From: Perkinsus marinus ATCC 50983
Lineage: Eukaryota; Perkinsozoa; Perkinsida; Perkinsidae
Length of the DNA stretch: 64,000 bases
Assembly: GCF_000006405.1 (NCBI RefSeq)
Contig: NW_003200605.1
Coordinates: forward strand, 366,728 to 430,727
Reading direction: 5' to 3'
The translations under genes were made by a program, and so were the position numbers. The notes beneath the pieces are model-generated. The model saw only the letters and a list, made by a program, of their open reading frames with translations, did not search any database and was not told the origin of the DNA. How positions within the stretch are numbered: position 1 is the stretch's first letter; each line of letters opens with the position of its first letter. Shown here piece by piece: positions 24,001-33,293 of the stretch.

Positions 24001-24486
24001 TGCGCTCGTGATGAGACTAGTGCTCCTCCTGAGTTCTACGAACAGTACGTACAGGAGATCCTTGCCGCTGTTCGCCATAATGCCAAGATGGAGTTCAATG
24101 GTATCTGGAAGACTAACCACGAGGTGAAGTATCCTGATGGATCAAGGTATATTCGTAAGACTGATGCCACCATCTTATTGTCTAAGAAGATCAACGACAT
24201 GCAGTCTTACATCCTTGGCGTACTCGAGGAACACGACCCTGAGAATGACTGGATGGTTCGTGCTGTTCTCAGACGTTGTGTGCCCAGATTGCTTCTTGTT
24301 CATTGTGGTTTGGATAAGATAGTCGAGAACACCCCCGAGGCTTATCTCAATGCTATGGTTGCTACTTGGATTGCTGACGAGTTTGTCTACTCTAACGGTC
24401 TGAAGACGAGCGAGTTCGCCTTCTTCCAGTTCATGCGCTCACTAGAGGAGAAGTCCGAAGGTGAGGTTACCCCTTCTACTATGTGA
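21100..24486 (+). CDS. NAD-type large glutamate dehydrogenase fused to N-terminal ankyrin repeats
   Basis: Single uninterrupted frame of 1128 codons from ATG 21100 (MDSSTTSVVSSFLEAA). The open frame extends upstream to 20998, but that leader is poor in coding character and holds a possible trans-splice acceptor (GGCGTAG before a pyrimidine run). Residues about 10-105 form ankyrin repeats: KRTPLHLAAAGGHMDAIIYL and GMLPIHDAVVNQHNDIKEVL. The rest is the about 1000-residue NAD-dependent GDH. It has RFTEIARGGIRL, NKDIPEGGSKGTIL with the catalytic-region Lys, FFGPDENTAGFMKLG, GIPHDKYAMTTNSIHPYV, MSGGPDGDLGSNEIL and AICDGTGVAYDPQGLN. It interconverts glutamate and 2-oxoglutarate plus ammonia with NAD, linking amino-acid breakdown to the TCA cycle. 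No introns, unlike most neighbours, and strongly uniform codon choice suggest high expression. The ankyrin part may bind a partner or regulate the enzyme (inference). Confidence 0.95.
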   Translation: MDSSTTSVVSSFLEAAYEGDINRMKDLLSSNSDLSVNVQDYDKRTPLHLAAAGGHMDAIIYLLGEGAQLKTDRFGMLPIHDAVVNQHNDIKEVLSQLDLKCDGGVCYLSPENEEALKEQVKNTNISLTPEDLETKMTQVFSIIIKEGVLAAGSLWQEIAYYFAELGLHPSYFKHFTSAQIARHLHCLIAAKKVAEATESDYIHFEIEDADSAFYLTTMEPEKVAITDAKVAEYINTAQDCGFSVTFLKSEKPPMPEGKFPLGVFVVDKQQFDSSVKFEDMMDETDLQLVATPRFLQERSVEVQKLYQTLIDETMATRNTVVKVFDAPANLAQKSGAQVLQLAAFDVDRKGSAYISEINECFRSHNVEPKRFYVDSFANGVVTYTCFFDPTFQGEALEKLAQTLRYVSHFKHNPRKSALVWELVLNNMITPEHAIFLITAAKFIFSFFPKETEEYLALADYFKNDPSKKSELDSLFRDTMANAITYERIYDALSSNYELTLPMFDDFKKVATGLSKPFYNQELADKVDDQVGSRFDAKILKTLLKLSAHLQMTNFFKAGTASAIAMRFDGEVLADRPRTLFPRIPYAVYLVVGRSFYGFHIRFTEIARGGIRLILSRNRQVYKKNCATLLEENYNLAFTQQLKNKDIPEGGSKGTILMDMDSQNLKTSGRDAFNSYVDALLDCILAKETGLHSNLSKPEMLFFGPDENTAGFMKLGALRAKARGYKYWKSLTTGKSAVLGGIPHDKYAMTTNSIHPYVVELLTKLGVEESNLTKVMSGGPDGDLGSNEILISKDKTIAICDGTGVAYDPQGLNREELTRLAHLRVGVANFSRDKLSSDPKAFLVTIDDKDVTLPNGDHFKSGVEVRNHFPEMEYFSADLFIPCGGRPGTINIGNVDKTMFNPETKELKFKYVVEGANLFLTDDARRYLEDAGVQLFKDASTNKGGVTSSSMEVFAALSMDTADHDEFLCARDETSAPPEFYEQYVQEILAAVRHNAKMEFNGIWKTNHEVKYPDGSRYIRKTDATILLSKKINDMQSYILGVLEEHDPENDWMVRAVLRRCVPRLLLVHCGLDKIVENTPEAYLNAMVATWIADEFVYSNGLKTSEFAFFQFMRSLEEKSEGEVTPSTM

Positions 24487-24752
24487 TTAACCAAAGTTTC
24501 CATATACTAGCTACATAGGGCATTCTACGTGAGTAGTTGCCGAATGTTTATAGCACTCTACTATTACACCTTACTTTTCCCATATATCTGAGTGGGAATA
24601 CTCATGTTTTGATCCTGAGCTCGTTTGTATAGTCTGTTAAAGTTCAGCTCTCCGATTTCGCTATGAATCCCAGATTGTTGCGTTCTGGCAGGGAGAAGCT
24701 TCTGGGTTATGGTTGTATTTTCTCAGTTTGTTGTTCTCATCGTATCATCAAA

Positions 24753-25628
24753 ATGGCTGATCCTGATTTCAAGCCTATGCATGTGACCGTCGGTCGTGAA
24801 CATTGCCTTGGTAACAATGGTCTCGGTCGTTTCTGGATCCTACCTGGATCGCGTGACCGTGCTAAGCATATAGCCGAGAACTATTTCCGAGATGTAGAAG
24901 TGATTCCCTCTCCTCGTGGTCATGATGGTTACATTGGCAAGTACGATGCCCCTGACGGAACTGTTGTCGACATTGGTGTTATCTCTACCGGTATGGGTGC
25001 TCCAAGTGTTGACATCATCGCCACTGAGATGATCAAGCTTGGTGCCAAGGTCCTCGTCAGAGTTGGTACCGCTGGTGCCATGCAGAAGACTCTCGGAATC
25101 GGTGATATCGTTATCGCTACTGGTGCCATTCGTGATGAGGGTACGACAAGGCACTACATGCCTCTCGAGTTCCCTGCTCTTGGATCGGCTGCTGTTGTCA
25201 CTGCTATGTCCAGCGCTGCGCAGTTGGAGCTGGAGGACGAAGATGAACATACTGAGGGTGGTGCCCAGTGGATCTACGATGCTGGTCCGGTCCATACTAA
25301 GGATTCCCTCATGGCTAGGGAGTTCAAGTTTGGTCCCTATGGTCCTGAGCACAAACGCTACATGGAAGTCTTGGAGAAACTGGGGTGTTTGGCCTCTGAG
25401 ATGGAAGTAGCCATGCTCTTCACTTTAGGGCAAGTGTATGGTGTCAAGACTGGTTGTGTTCTCGCTCTTATCGGTGGTGGTAGTGATCCCATCTCTGATA
25501 AAGCCAACCTCAAGAGTGAGGCTGTTGCTCGTTCATGCAGGATTGTATGCCGAGGTATGGCTCAATTGAAGAAGAACATGGATAGATTCGCCAGTAAGGC
25601 GTCGTTGCTAGGTCGAACTGATGAGTAA
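24753..25628 (+). CDS. Uridine phosphorylase (PNP/UDP family)
   Basis: Intronless frame of 291 codons from ATG 24753 (MADPDFKPMHVTVGREH). An in-frame ATG at 24663 would add 30 residues, but a TTTTCTCAG acceptor-like site lies between them, favouring 24753. Family motifs are clear: GRFWILPGSRDRAKHIA (phosphate-binding Gly/Arg loop), VISTGMGAPSVDIIATEMIK, LVRVGTAGAM, GDIVIATGAIRDEGTTRHYM and CLASEMEVAMLFTLG with the ribose-binding Glu-Met-Glu. The enzyme cleaves uridine with phosphate to uracil and ribose-1-phosphate in pyrimidine salvage; some family members accept other nucleosides. About 270 bp after the GDH stop on the same strand, with the same codon style. Confidence 0.9.
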   Translation: MADPDFKPMHVTVGREHCLGNNGLGRFWILPGSRDRAKHIAENYFRDVEVIPSPRGHDGYIGKYDAPDGTVVDIGVISTGMGAPSVDIIATEMIKLGAKVLVRVGTAGAMQKTLGIGDIVIATGAIRDEGTTRHYMPLEFPALGSAAVVTAMSSAAQLELEDEDEHTEGGAQWIYDAGPVHTKDSLMAREFKFGPYGPEHKRYMEVLEKLGCLASEMEVAMLFTLGQVYGVKTGCVLALIGGGSDPISDKANLKSEAVARSCRIVCRGMAQLKKNMDRFASKASLLGRTDE

Positions 25629-26506
25629 GTCTGTGACGTTAACGGTACCGAGAGATCTTGGTGCCTTATCGTGTACAGCCTCATAACAATCCTATTCGGA
25701 TCGTGTCAAAGTTTCTTATAATAATAATATTAGTATGCGGCTGTTATGTATTGACTGGTACTGATTTGTTGGTGTTGATCCTTTTTATGCCAAGAACATC
25801 AGTAGCCTCCTCTCCCCCATATCATTGCAACGGAAGTTATATCCTATGGTTGTTCTGCTTTATTTTCTAGTCTCCATCGTACATTCTCTTGAATTGTGTT
25901 ACTAAGTGGGATGTTGAGTGTATTCTGCATCCCGTATTCATTTGACGTGACGGCTTTGCTGAAGTTGGAATATGGGAAATGGTCATTGACATTGACCATT
26001 TAAGAGTAGAGGTTTCTGAACTGTTCCGGGCTTTATCAACCACATTCAGCCTCTGGACAGCCAGTGATGTGAAACTTGGACGTACGCACTATACGTGGGG
26101 TGCTATATATGTATTGAGTGAGATTAAGCAGCATTTCTCGGACGAGTGGTTTCATCGATTCGGGATGATGAAGTACATTTTTCCTTTCAGGTCGAGAGAT
26201 CAGGAGCGTGAGGGTTGTCTGCGCCTCTCCTTCCCAAATTTTCGTACCAAACGTTCTTACGCAAACTGAGAAGTCGACACCTACGTGCTGATGACGTCAT
26301 GACTAACGCGATATGATGGGGCGGACCGGAACTCAGCTGCACCATAACTTGCACTATCAGTTTCTTATCGACATGATGATGTGTTCCCTTTCTCGAGGAG
26401 GAATTCCCATAACCCGCATTATACTAAGTACTCTACAACATACGACGATACCAGATATGTGTGATATACGGTTGCCATAACAATCCATTCATACTAAGAT
26501 CACTCT
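25629..26506. other. Gene-poor spacer between convergent genes
   Basis: Holds the 3' ends of uridine phosphorylase (plus) and the membrane-protein gene (minus). A 9-bp-arm hairpin (AAATGGTCA and TGACCATTT, 25977-26001) is present; it could be an RNA 3'-end structure. A short open stretch at 25979-26269 has no recognisable features. No other gene is supported. Confidence 0.5.
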
Positions 26507-28202
26507 TTAATCACTCTTCTTCTTGCTCCGTCTACTAACGTAAGCTAAGAAGGCAAGCAGCACTACTGCCTTACCAAAGCGTAAAAGAATCTCATTCGTA
26601 ACATCCATGGTAATGTCATTGCCACATAGCCAATACCATTCAGATTCGTCTTCTGGAGTGGTCTCAAGGCATTTAATGTTAAAGGCCACGTCCCCATCGT
26701 CGACTTTAACTGGGCACAGATACCGCTCGCGGTTATTTGTTCCCCAGCCGACCACTTCCATCTCTCCTCGACAATCACGATTAACGAAAGGTTGACCGTA
26801 CGAGTATCGTAGGTTGCTGCCGGCGGTGTTGTAGAAGACCACCCACAGAACGCCCATCCCGAATACATAGAACCAAGCCAGACCGAGGGTGCTCATAGCC
26901 CTCGGCTTAGACTCGCGTACATTTCTCAAAAGGGCGAAGACTGATAGTGAAACGACGATGTAGGTCGCCAGTTGTGCTTGGTCGTAGACGTCATCAAGTG
27001 GATGGAATATCAACACGAACGGTATGAGAAAAAGTAGCGGCATCAGGAAAACTGAGCCTATCATGAAGAATAGTGGTGCTCGATATCTCGTCAAGGCGTA
27101 GACCAAACCGAGGGCGCTTGTTTGACCATGGAACCAGAAGCCCGACGACAGGGGGATCTGAAACAAGTGAGCAGCTACCGACATTTCATGCTGATTCCCG
27201 CAGCATGCAATCGTCTAAGCTTCTGCACCTACACCAGCTCGGCGCGCAAGGTATGCCGGGTCGCCCTCGTGCCATACCCACCAGAGAAAGTGAGTGCCAG
27301 TGGCGTCCAAGAGCTCATACAGGACGTGACCAATGAGACCTGAAGAGGCCTAGGAAATAGGAATGATCGGCTCAGATGATTCTCGAGACCATCAATGGTC
27401 TTGGAACTTTAGTCGGATACATTCAAATGCGCATAACGCTTACCATACAAATTGAAACTTCCTCTACACATGAAGGCAATAGGAATCGAGAAACATGTGC
27501 ATCAGCGTTATCATCACAAGATCTCGTACTCACCGGCTATCAGAGCCAGCTCAAGTTTCTTAAAGAAATTCTCCGTGCGCGAGCCCGAGAGGGAGAAAGC
27601 GAGCTGAAGCGATATGTATTGGAGTCCACCGTAGAGTCCCACCAGAGTGTATCTACGTTACAGAGAGATGATCGACAACATCAACATGCTTTGATCATAC
27701 AATAGCACTATCCGTCCTGTCACAGAGATGCACGCCTGGCTGTACAGGGCGTTGTCTATCTAACAGGTGTTGTTGGTATTGAATCAAGCCGCCTTGGTTA
27801 CTTGTGGATGAAGAGATGTAAAGAACTCAACAGCGCTACCACCAAGAGCGCACCCGATCCATTGGGCCACGGGACTGCTGGGTTGCGACTCTAAAAGAAC
27901 ATTCGAGCCTCCTGCGGACACGTTCTGCTATAATCACACAACAAGCGACAGCCTGAGGCTCATCTACACCTACTTCGGTTGATATAAGCATGAGCGAAGG
28001 TAATAAAGCCTAGGAAGAAGAAGAACATCTCGCCAGATACGAAACAAGGGTTTAACCTGTACAGGGTGTAACAGTTAGCACTTGGGCAGGTATGCAATTA
28101 CTTCCACATGTCAAAGGGATTGTAAACAGTTATAGCCCAAGTATCAACCAGAGGGGTCGGCAGCGCCACAGTTTCCCCACTGGTTAGGACTGTTGTGCTC
28201 AT
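26507..28202 (-). CDS. Uncharacterised multi-pass membrane protein
   Basis: Spliced minus-strand gene beginning MSTTVLTSGETVALPTPL (28202), then AITVYNPFDMW, GFITFAHAYINRS, VSAGGSNVLLESQPSSPVAQ and IDNALYSQACISVTGRIVLL. These are followed by AENFFKKLELALIA-type sequence (read TENFFKKLELALIAG), LIGHVLYELLDATGTHFLWW with VWHEGDPAYLARRAGV, and a long last exon with at least four hydrophobic helices (LFFMIGSVFLMPLLFLIPFV, ATYIVVSLSVFALL, GLAWFYVFGMGVLWVVFY, AVVLLAFLAYV). The C-terminus is basic, RRSKKKSD. A Cys-containing loop (NRDCRGEMEVVGWG, YLCPVK, CLETT, WLCGND) between the last two helices could be lumenal and disulphide-bonded. The WWVWHEGD motif is distinctive, and I believe related uncharacterised proteins occur in other alveolates, but I cannot name the family. 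Most introns are about 45-60 nt; one, between the LALIA and LIGHV exons, is about 200 nt. Two small exon joins are uncertain. Confidence 0.6.
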
Positions 28203-28679
28203 GATCTTGATGGAACCTCTTAACTCAAGTTCTGGATCTTTTCCTGTACCGGTGTTATGGGAGTAGACCGTTAGGTAGAATATCAGGCGTAACGAGCCCA
28301 ATAACCGAGTTAATGAAATGACAACTAACACGGATATTCGTATTAGGACGGACTGTTAATACGTTGGACTGTACGACTATGACGTGAGCACAATGAACAC
28401 AAGAAACACAATAAACATATCGAAGTGTGATCGTAAAAAGCGCTCGTCTTAATAAACGATGGTGTTCAAGACGGATAGTATCAACAATGAGAGTAATACA
28501 ATCCTGCAATCTCACTTTTTGCTTATATATGCGGATTTGCCAAAAACCATAATTTTCGACAGTCTCACTTATTTGCTCTTGTGTATATGCTGCTTATTGA
28601 GTTGTGACGTAGCAACCACATTTACACCCCAGCAATTGCTACACCATTTAAGCATCTAGTTCGTCTTTGGAACCATCAA

Positions 28680-28945
28680 TTTCGCCGGTACGCGCGAAGT
28701 TGGAGGTACGAATCCGAGTTGGGAAGATCACATTCACAATTAGAACATTCAAGTTCGTCATAGAACATCCAAGTTCATCCGAAGTCGATAGGAAGTTCAA
28801 GTTCATGTTAATAGAACTTTTGATTTCGACTTTCGAACCTTCGAATTCGTCATAGAACTTTCAATTTCGTCGAGTACACCTTCAGACCTTCAATTTCGTC
28901 CCTTTAAGAAAATCGACTTAGTTGTCCGGAACTTCAATTTCGTGT
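28680..28945. repeat. Degenerate tandem repeat of a GAACTTCAATTTCGTC-like unit
   Basis: Irregular recurrences of GAACATTCAAGTTCGTC, AACTTTCAATTTCGTC and related 15-25-nt units. No frame is sustained. The rest of the spacer 28203-29391 shows no gene. Confidence 0.6.
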
Positions 28946-29391
28946 TACCGGGGGAATTATGCTGGTACTCTCATGATGATGCTTATGCTAAGTGGTCGCG
29001 GTGCACAACCTAACTACCACTACAGCAACATCGAAGGCACTACTGAAAATCCTCATATCAATGTCATGTCACATGAATAGTGCGGCCAGCTCCTCATATG
29101 ACTGGTCCGAACAATAAACAAGATGTAACATCTTGGAGAAAGAGATGTTTTCAAGAACATTTGAGGGATGTTTAGTTATGATCAGTGTCCAACACTCCAT
29201 TCGTGAAAAGTATTCACCAACTCAAAAAGCCGTAGTAGCAACATTGAAAAGGTTACTCAACCTCATCGCTAATAGGGCCTTAGGCCACTTATAATTTTCA
29301 CATTCAACATCAGTGTGCAAATAACGGGATAAAACAGCAGGAAACGAGGAACAGCACTAAGTAAATCCTCGAGGGAACTCTAGAATGACAT

Positions 29392-30372
29392 CTACTGGCT
29401 TTCAACCATGAAATCAGTTCCTCTCTTAATATCTTCACGGAGTTTCTCAAGAGTCTCCACCATCCTCTTCTGCTCGTGTGGAGTCAAACCAACGAGCTTC
29501 TCAACTTTCTCAACACCTACCGGTCCAAAAGTGCAGATATGAGCAAAGAACTGTACGTCCTCATAAGGCTCGTTGACATAAGCACAGGCTGTATGGCTTT
29601 CGCCCTTTAACCCGCGGATAACTATATCCACGAACTGGGCAGCCGAGTAAGCCATTGAAAGGCTAGCCGACCCGGCACCAGCGAGTGCATCAACAACCTC
29701 AGTAACTGCATTTTGAACATGATCATCAAGCTCTTCGATGCTTTCTTCGTTCAGCTTGACATAAGGAGTTGCCTTAGAGAATAGAGGGAGGATAGCACAG
29801 CCACCATGACCACCAACAACAGGGACGTCAACTTTTTCAACATCCATACCAGTAGCCTCAGCATAGAATGTCCTGGCACGTGTCACATCAAGGGTGGTGA
29901 TACCCACGATCTTCCTCGAGTCGTATACGCCAGCCTTCTTGTAAACTTCAGCAGTGATGGGCACGAGAGCAGTCTCGGGGTTCGACAAGATGCAGACAAC
30001 AGCCTCAGGAGCATACTTGGCGAACGCAGTTGCCAAGTCACGCATTATACCAGCGTTGACGTTGAAAAGATCATCTCTAGACATACCAGGCTTTTGAGCG
30101 ATACCAGCAGTACAAACGATGACTTTAGACCCTGTAAGTGCGGCCTCGAGCTCAGTAGGACCAGCATAACCCTTGACCTTAGCAGGAGAGTTGATGTGAG
30201 AGGAATCAGCAGCAACACCAGCAACAGGTACACGGGCTTGCTTGACATCGTACAAGGCCAACTCAGTGATCATTGGGTTCATCTTCAGCAACAACGAAAG
30301 CGGCATGCCGATAGCACCGGAGGCTCCAACGAGAGTGACTTTCATGTCGGTAGTAGTAGTGGTGAAACTCAT
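29392..30372 (-). CDS. Malate/lactate dehydrogenase with Gln at the substrate-specificity position
   Basis: Intronless NAD-dependent 2-hydroxyacid dehydrogenase. The start at 30372 (MSFTTTTTDMKVTLVGA) follows a TTATTCTAG acceptor-like site by a few bases; an upstream ATG at 30456 is less likely. Rossmann motif VTLVGASGAIGMPLSLLLK, then the active-site loop CTAGIAQKPGMSRDDLF, ILSNPETALVPI, GITTLDVTRARTF (Asp168/Arg171 equivalents), VPVVGGHGGCAILPL (catalytic His195) and AGSASLSMAYSAAQF. Overall it is the mitochondrial/bacterial MDH type of about 326 residues. The loop residue that is Arg in malate dehydrogenases (RKPGM, position 102 in LDH numbering) is Gln93 here (codon at 30094-30096), as in bacterial lactate dehydrogenases. 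All other catalytic residues are kept. Substrate may therefore be pyruvate/lactate rather than oxaloacetate/malate (inference). No targeting peptide from the chosen start suggests a cytosolic location. Confidence 0.92.
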   Translation of the reverse strand: MSFTTTTTDMKVTLVGASGAIGMPLSLLLKMNPMITELALYDVKQARVPVAGVAADSSHINSPAKVKGYAGPTELEAALTGSKVIVCTAGIAQKPGMSRDDLFNVNAGIMRDLATAFAKYAPEAVVCILSNPETALVPITAEVYKKAGVYDSRKIVGITTLDVTRARTFYAEATGMDVEKVDVPVVGGHGGCAILPLFSKATPYVKLNEESIEELDDHVQNAVTEVVDALAGAGSASLSMAYSAAQFVDIVIRGLKGESHTACAYVNEPYEDVQFFAHICTFGPVGVEKVEKLVGLTPHEQKRMVETLEKLREDIKRGTDFMVESQ

Positions 30373-30789
30373 GAGAAAACTAGAATAACAGTTGCAATTA
30401 AAAGAAACTGAGAAAACATGAAGTAAACTTCTATATGACATGAATACCAACTTCAATTACAATAAACAATTTATAATAGAGTTCCAAGTTTATGAAAGGT
30501 CATACTGCAGCGTAGCGCGTCGTAAGCTTTGTGCAGTTGTCGATCAGTTTGTGTAGTAGCTTCCACAAGAGGCCAAATAAGGGCCAAAGCCAATAATTCA
30601 ACCATCAGTTGACACATTATGGTGTACTGCAATCTGTAAAACTACGACGTCCGTAATGAGTTAATACCGAGACCCATAATACAGCAAGCATCAGCGCGAG
30701 TGCTATCGGGGACAACTTCACAGAACTCCTGCACGCATGCCCATGAACGCAAAGTACCCGAGTTCGATTCCCGGAGAGAACATCACGAA

Positions 30790-32431
30790 CTAACATGAGT
30801 TAACGATTTGCACTTCCTTCCTGAACATGATGAAACCCTTAATGAGAATGGTCACTGAAGGGTCTTGAGTGAGCTCAGAGTCGAGTCGTATCGTTTCCAA
30901 TGACGACAACAAGGATTCAGTTGCCAGTACGGGGAGGAGCTTCTGAAGGCCTTCGACTGCTATACCAGAACCTACCGCTAACATGCGATACATTCGTGAC
31001 CGGTAGCATCCACTGCGACTAAAGCCGATCACAGTATGTAAGGGAGGAAGCGACACTGCAAACCGCTCACTTCTGAGGTCGAGCTCGACGACAGCCGGTT
31101 GGGACGTGTTCAGAGGTTCTTTAGAGATCTGTGAGGGGAGGGGGGTCAGTCTGGATCAACAGAGACGAAACTTACATGTGACGACTTCAGCTCTTCCGCC
31201 GAGATTCTCCGCAAGGCTTCAACCAGAGCGTCTACCGCCGATCCCGTACACAAATCAGTGGGAGCGAATCCACCGAGAATAGCTCGACTGCAGTCGTTGC
31301 CCATTCGAGTGAGCTTCTGATTGACGATCTCCTGAGACCAAATGACTCTTCGAATATCTCCTCAAGCACGAGCTTATGCTTGCCTCAAGATATACTGCCT
31401 GGTTGGTGCATGATGAAGGGACTCCTCCAGCCACCACTGTTGCCTCAACCGCTGATCCTTCACAAGCTGATTTGGTGACCTCATCAATTCGTCTTATGAC
31501 GCCGTTAACTGGCTTTGAATTCTCCCTAGCGGCCGACATGTTAGCCTCATACTGCTCAACTTCACCCCTCAGCTCGCGGATCTGATCACATCTCTTTGAA
31601 AGACCCCGACACCAATGAGGGTTGTCATAGTGTCGAATCAACGCTATTAGTCATGAGCCGATTTCTCAGTAAAGTAGCCGGCAGATTCATGTGACTGAAG
31701 GAGCCCACCTTCTGTTGGTAGCCCGGGGCTTTTCTATTGAAGTCATCCGGGCAGATGTAACCCGCCTCAGTATCATTACACAGTTGCACGACCGTCGAGA
31801 TAAACCTGACACAAGACTGCTACCAGTTTGAACTCTAAAGCTGGCCTCAAGAGTAGGCAGACATGGTCATGTTCAGAGGAGTGGCCTCACCTTGAGCACT
31901 CACGAGTTAACCGAGGCTCTACTTTATCGCTACCCGGACGGTTGAGTATGTTCTGTAGACCGTAAGCCTCGTCGAGGAGCAACCGAGCCTGTATCACAAG
32001 TTAACGATCATACTATGTGCTCCGGAAAGAGAGGCGCCGCTCATAATTTCACAGCGCATACGAATATCGGACAAATTCAGGGACTGATTAGAAACTCCGG
32101 ACGAAGTCTCCAGTGGTGCAGAAATGGAATCTGCCAGCACTTTTTGCTACACACGGGGTTTCTCGACCGTTATACCTCATCGAATATGGGGAGCTATTCA
32201 ACTATCGGGACCTCGTCGAGGGCTTTACAATGGCGTTCGAGTTTGTCTGATATTCACATGCACCACGTAAAGCCGACAGATGGGCACTTCTTTTCCGGAT
32301 CATCCGGTGGCAAGAGGATCCCGCCTTACCGGGCTTTTGTCGGAGGAGTTTTTGATCGATCCAACCTCCCCACCTTGGACCAGCCTCAATGCTTCTTCGA
32401 GATCACTTTGAGATATGTCATCTGGGATCAT
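30790..32431 (-). CDS. Uncharacterised protein, about six exons
   Basis: Read as MIPDDISQSDLEEALRLVQG (start 32431), then SAHLSALRGACEYQTNSNAI, LLLDEAYGLQNILNRPGSDK, VVQLCNDTEAGYICPDDFNR, LSKRCDQIRELRGEVEQYEA with NMSAARENSKPVNGVIRRID, KHKLVLEEIFEESFGL, EIVNQKLTRMGNDCSRAILG and a last exon with LPPLHTVIGFSRSGCYRSRM to VTILIKGFIMFRKEVQIVNS. Each exon is bounded by GT..AG with introns of about 45-110 nt and consistent phase, which is good evidence for a real gene. A coiled-coil tendency is visible in the RELRGEVEQYEANM segment. I recognise no domain. A box-B-like tRNA fragment (AGTTCGATTCCCGG, about 30757-30780) lies just past the stop, on the opposite strand. Confidence 0.6.
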
Positions 32432-32900
32432 ATTACAGACAGTAGATTATACTAACTACAAGGACTGTCGTTCCTCGGGCTTTCGACACGCTTCAAACAA
32501 GAATACTCTCTTGATCGAAGACGTACACATCCCCAAAAGATGAAGGTGTGGCGCTAATAGCAGCTTCAGCTTGCGGGCGTATCAGTAACGCTGGGTTACT
32601 GAAGCTGTTACTAACGCTGGGTTGGTGAGATGGGTAGAGTGGGGACCGACGCTCCATCAGAGTCAAGCCAGATAGCCGCCCAAAGAGAAGTATAGTGACA
32701 CGACGAAGAAACTTCAAGGCATCCCTCTCCCTTGTGGAGTCTATTCCTATGATTTAGCGACTGATGACACAACGACCGAGAATTGGTGCAAAGACATATA
32801 AGTGTGCAAAAGCTTACACTCACACACACTGTGTATGTGCGAGTGCGAGAGTGTGAACCTCTCGCACTCTAATCTTCGATGAAGGCTATTGCCTCTTGCA

Positions 32901-33059
32901 ATGGCACGTATTCGACAGTCCCGACAGACGTTGGGAATCATTCAGATCCAAGAAAATGTCGTCGAGCATCTGCCGTTCGGACACTGTGAAGGTAAGAAAA
33001 ACCCACTGAGTCTCGGCGACTTCATGGACTCATCATTAACCATTGGTTCTATAGTGTAG
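32901..33059 (+). CDS. Small open reading frame, doubtful
   Basis: A 52-codon frame beginning MARIRQSRQTLGIIQIQENV; it could use a splice donor at GGTAAGAAAA (about 32991). It ends inside the tRNA-like sequence at 33045. No homologue recognised. Kept because this spacer (32432-33855) otherwise has no gene. Confidence 0.2.
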   Translation: MARIRQSRQTLGIIQIQENVVEHLPFGHCEGKKNPLSLGDFMDSSLTIGSIV

Positions 33060-33115
33060 TGGTTAGCATTCAAAGCTCTTATTCCAGCAACTCGGGTTCA
33101 AGTCCCGATAGAACC
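33045..33115 (+). pseudogene. tRNA-Gln-like gene or pseudogene with a broken anticodon stem
   Basis: Perfect 7-bp acceptor (GGTTCTA with TAGAACC), a D-arm GTGTAGTGGTTAGCAT, and a perfect 5-bp T-stem around TTCAAGT. The layout matches eukaryotic tRNA-Gln closely. The anticodon arm CAAAG-CTCTTAT-TCCAG pairs at only two of five positions, and the loop would read CTT rather than CTG/TTG. Folded arms argue for recent origin; the anticodon arm argues against normal function. Confidence 0.6.
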
Positions 33116-33222
33116 TCGGTCTTTCCCAAATCTATCAGACAATGTTGGATACTCAACACACTCTGAACGAAGGGCAGTCCAATCGAGTCTTAGAGAGTTG
33201 GCCGAATCGTAACTCATCACTT

Positions 33223-33293
33223 GTTCTATACTGTAGCTGTTAGCATTCTGAACTTCACAACCTGCGATTCGGGTTCGCAACCAATTAAAACCT
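33223..33293 (+). pseudogene. Second, decayed copy of the tRNA-Gln-like sequence
   Basis: Shares GTTCTATA.TGTAG.TGTTAGCATTC and GATTCGGGTTCGCAA with the copy 178 bp upstream, but the acceptor and T-stem no longer pair. Same orientation, so a tandem duplicate that has degraded. Confidence 0.55.

Noticed and set aside
29806-30411. Plus-strand 201-codon open frame over the MDH-like gene
   Set aside because: Shadow of the minus-strand enzyme; no motif of its own.
8728-30750. Recurring CTGCACGCATGC-CATG motif (8728, 9729, 30728)
   Set aside because: Three short matches with different surroundings; too little to claim a site.
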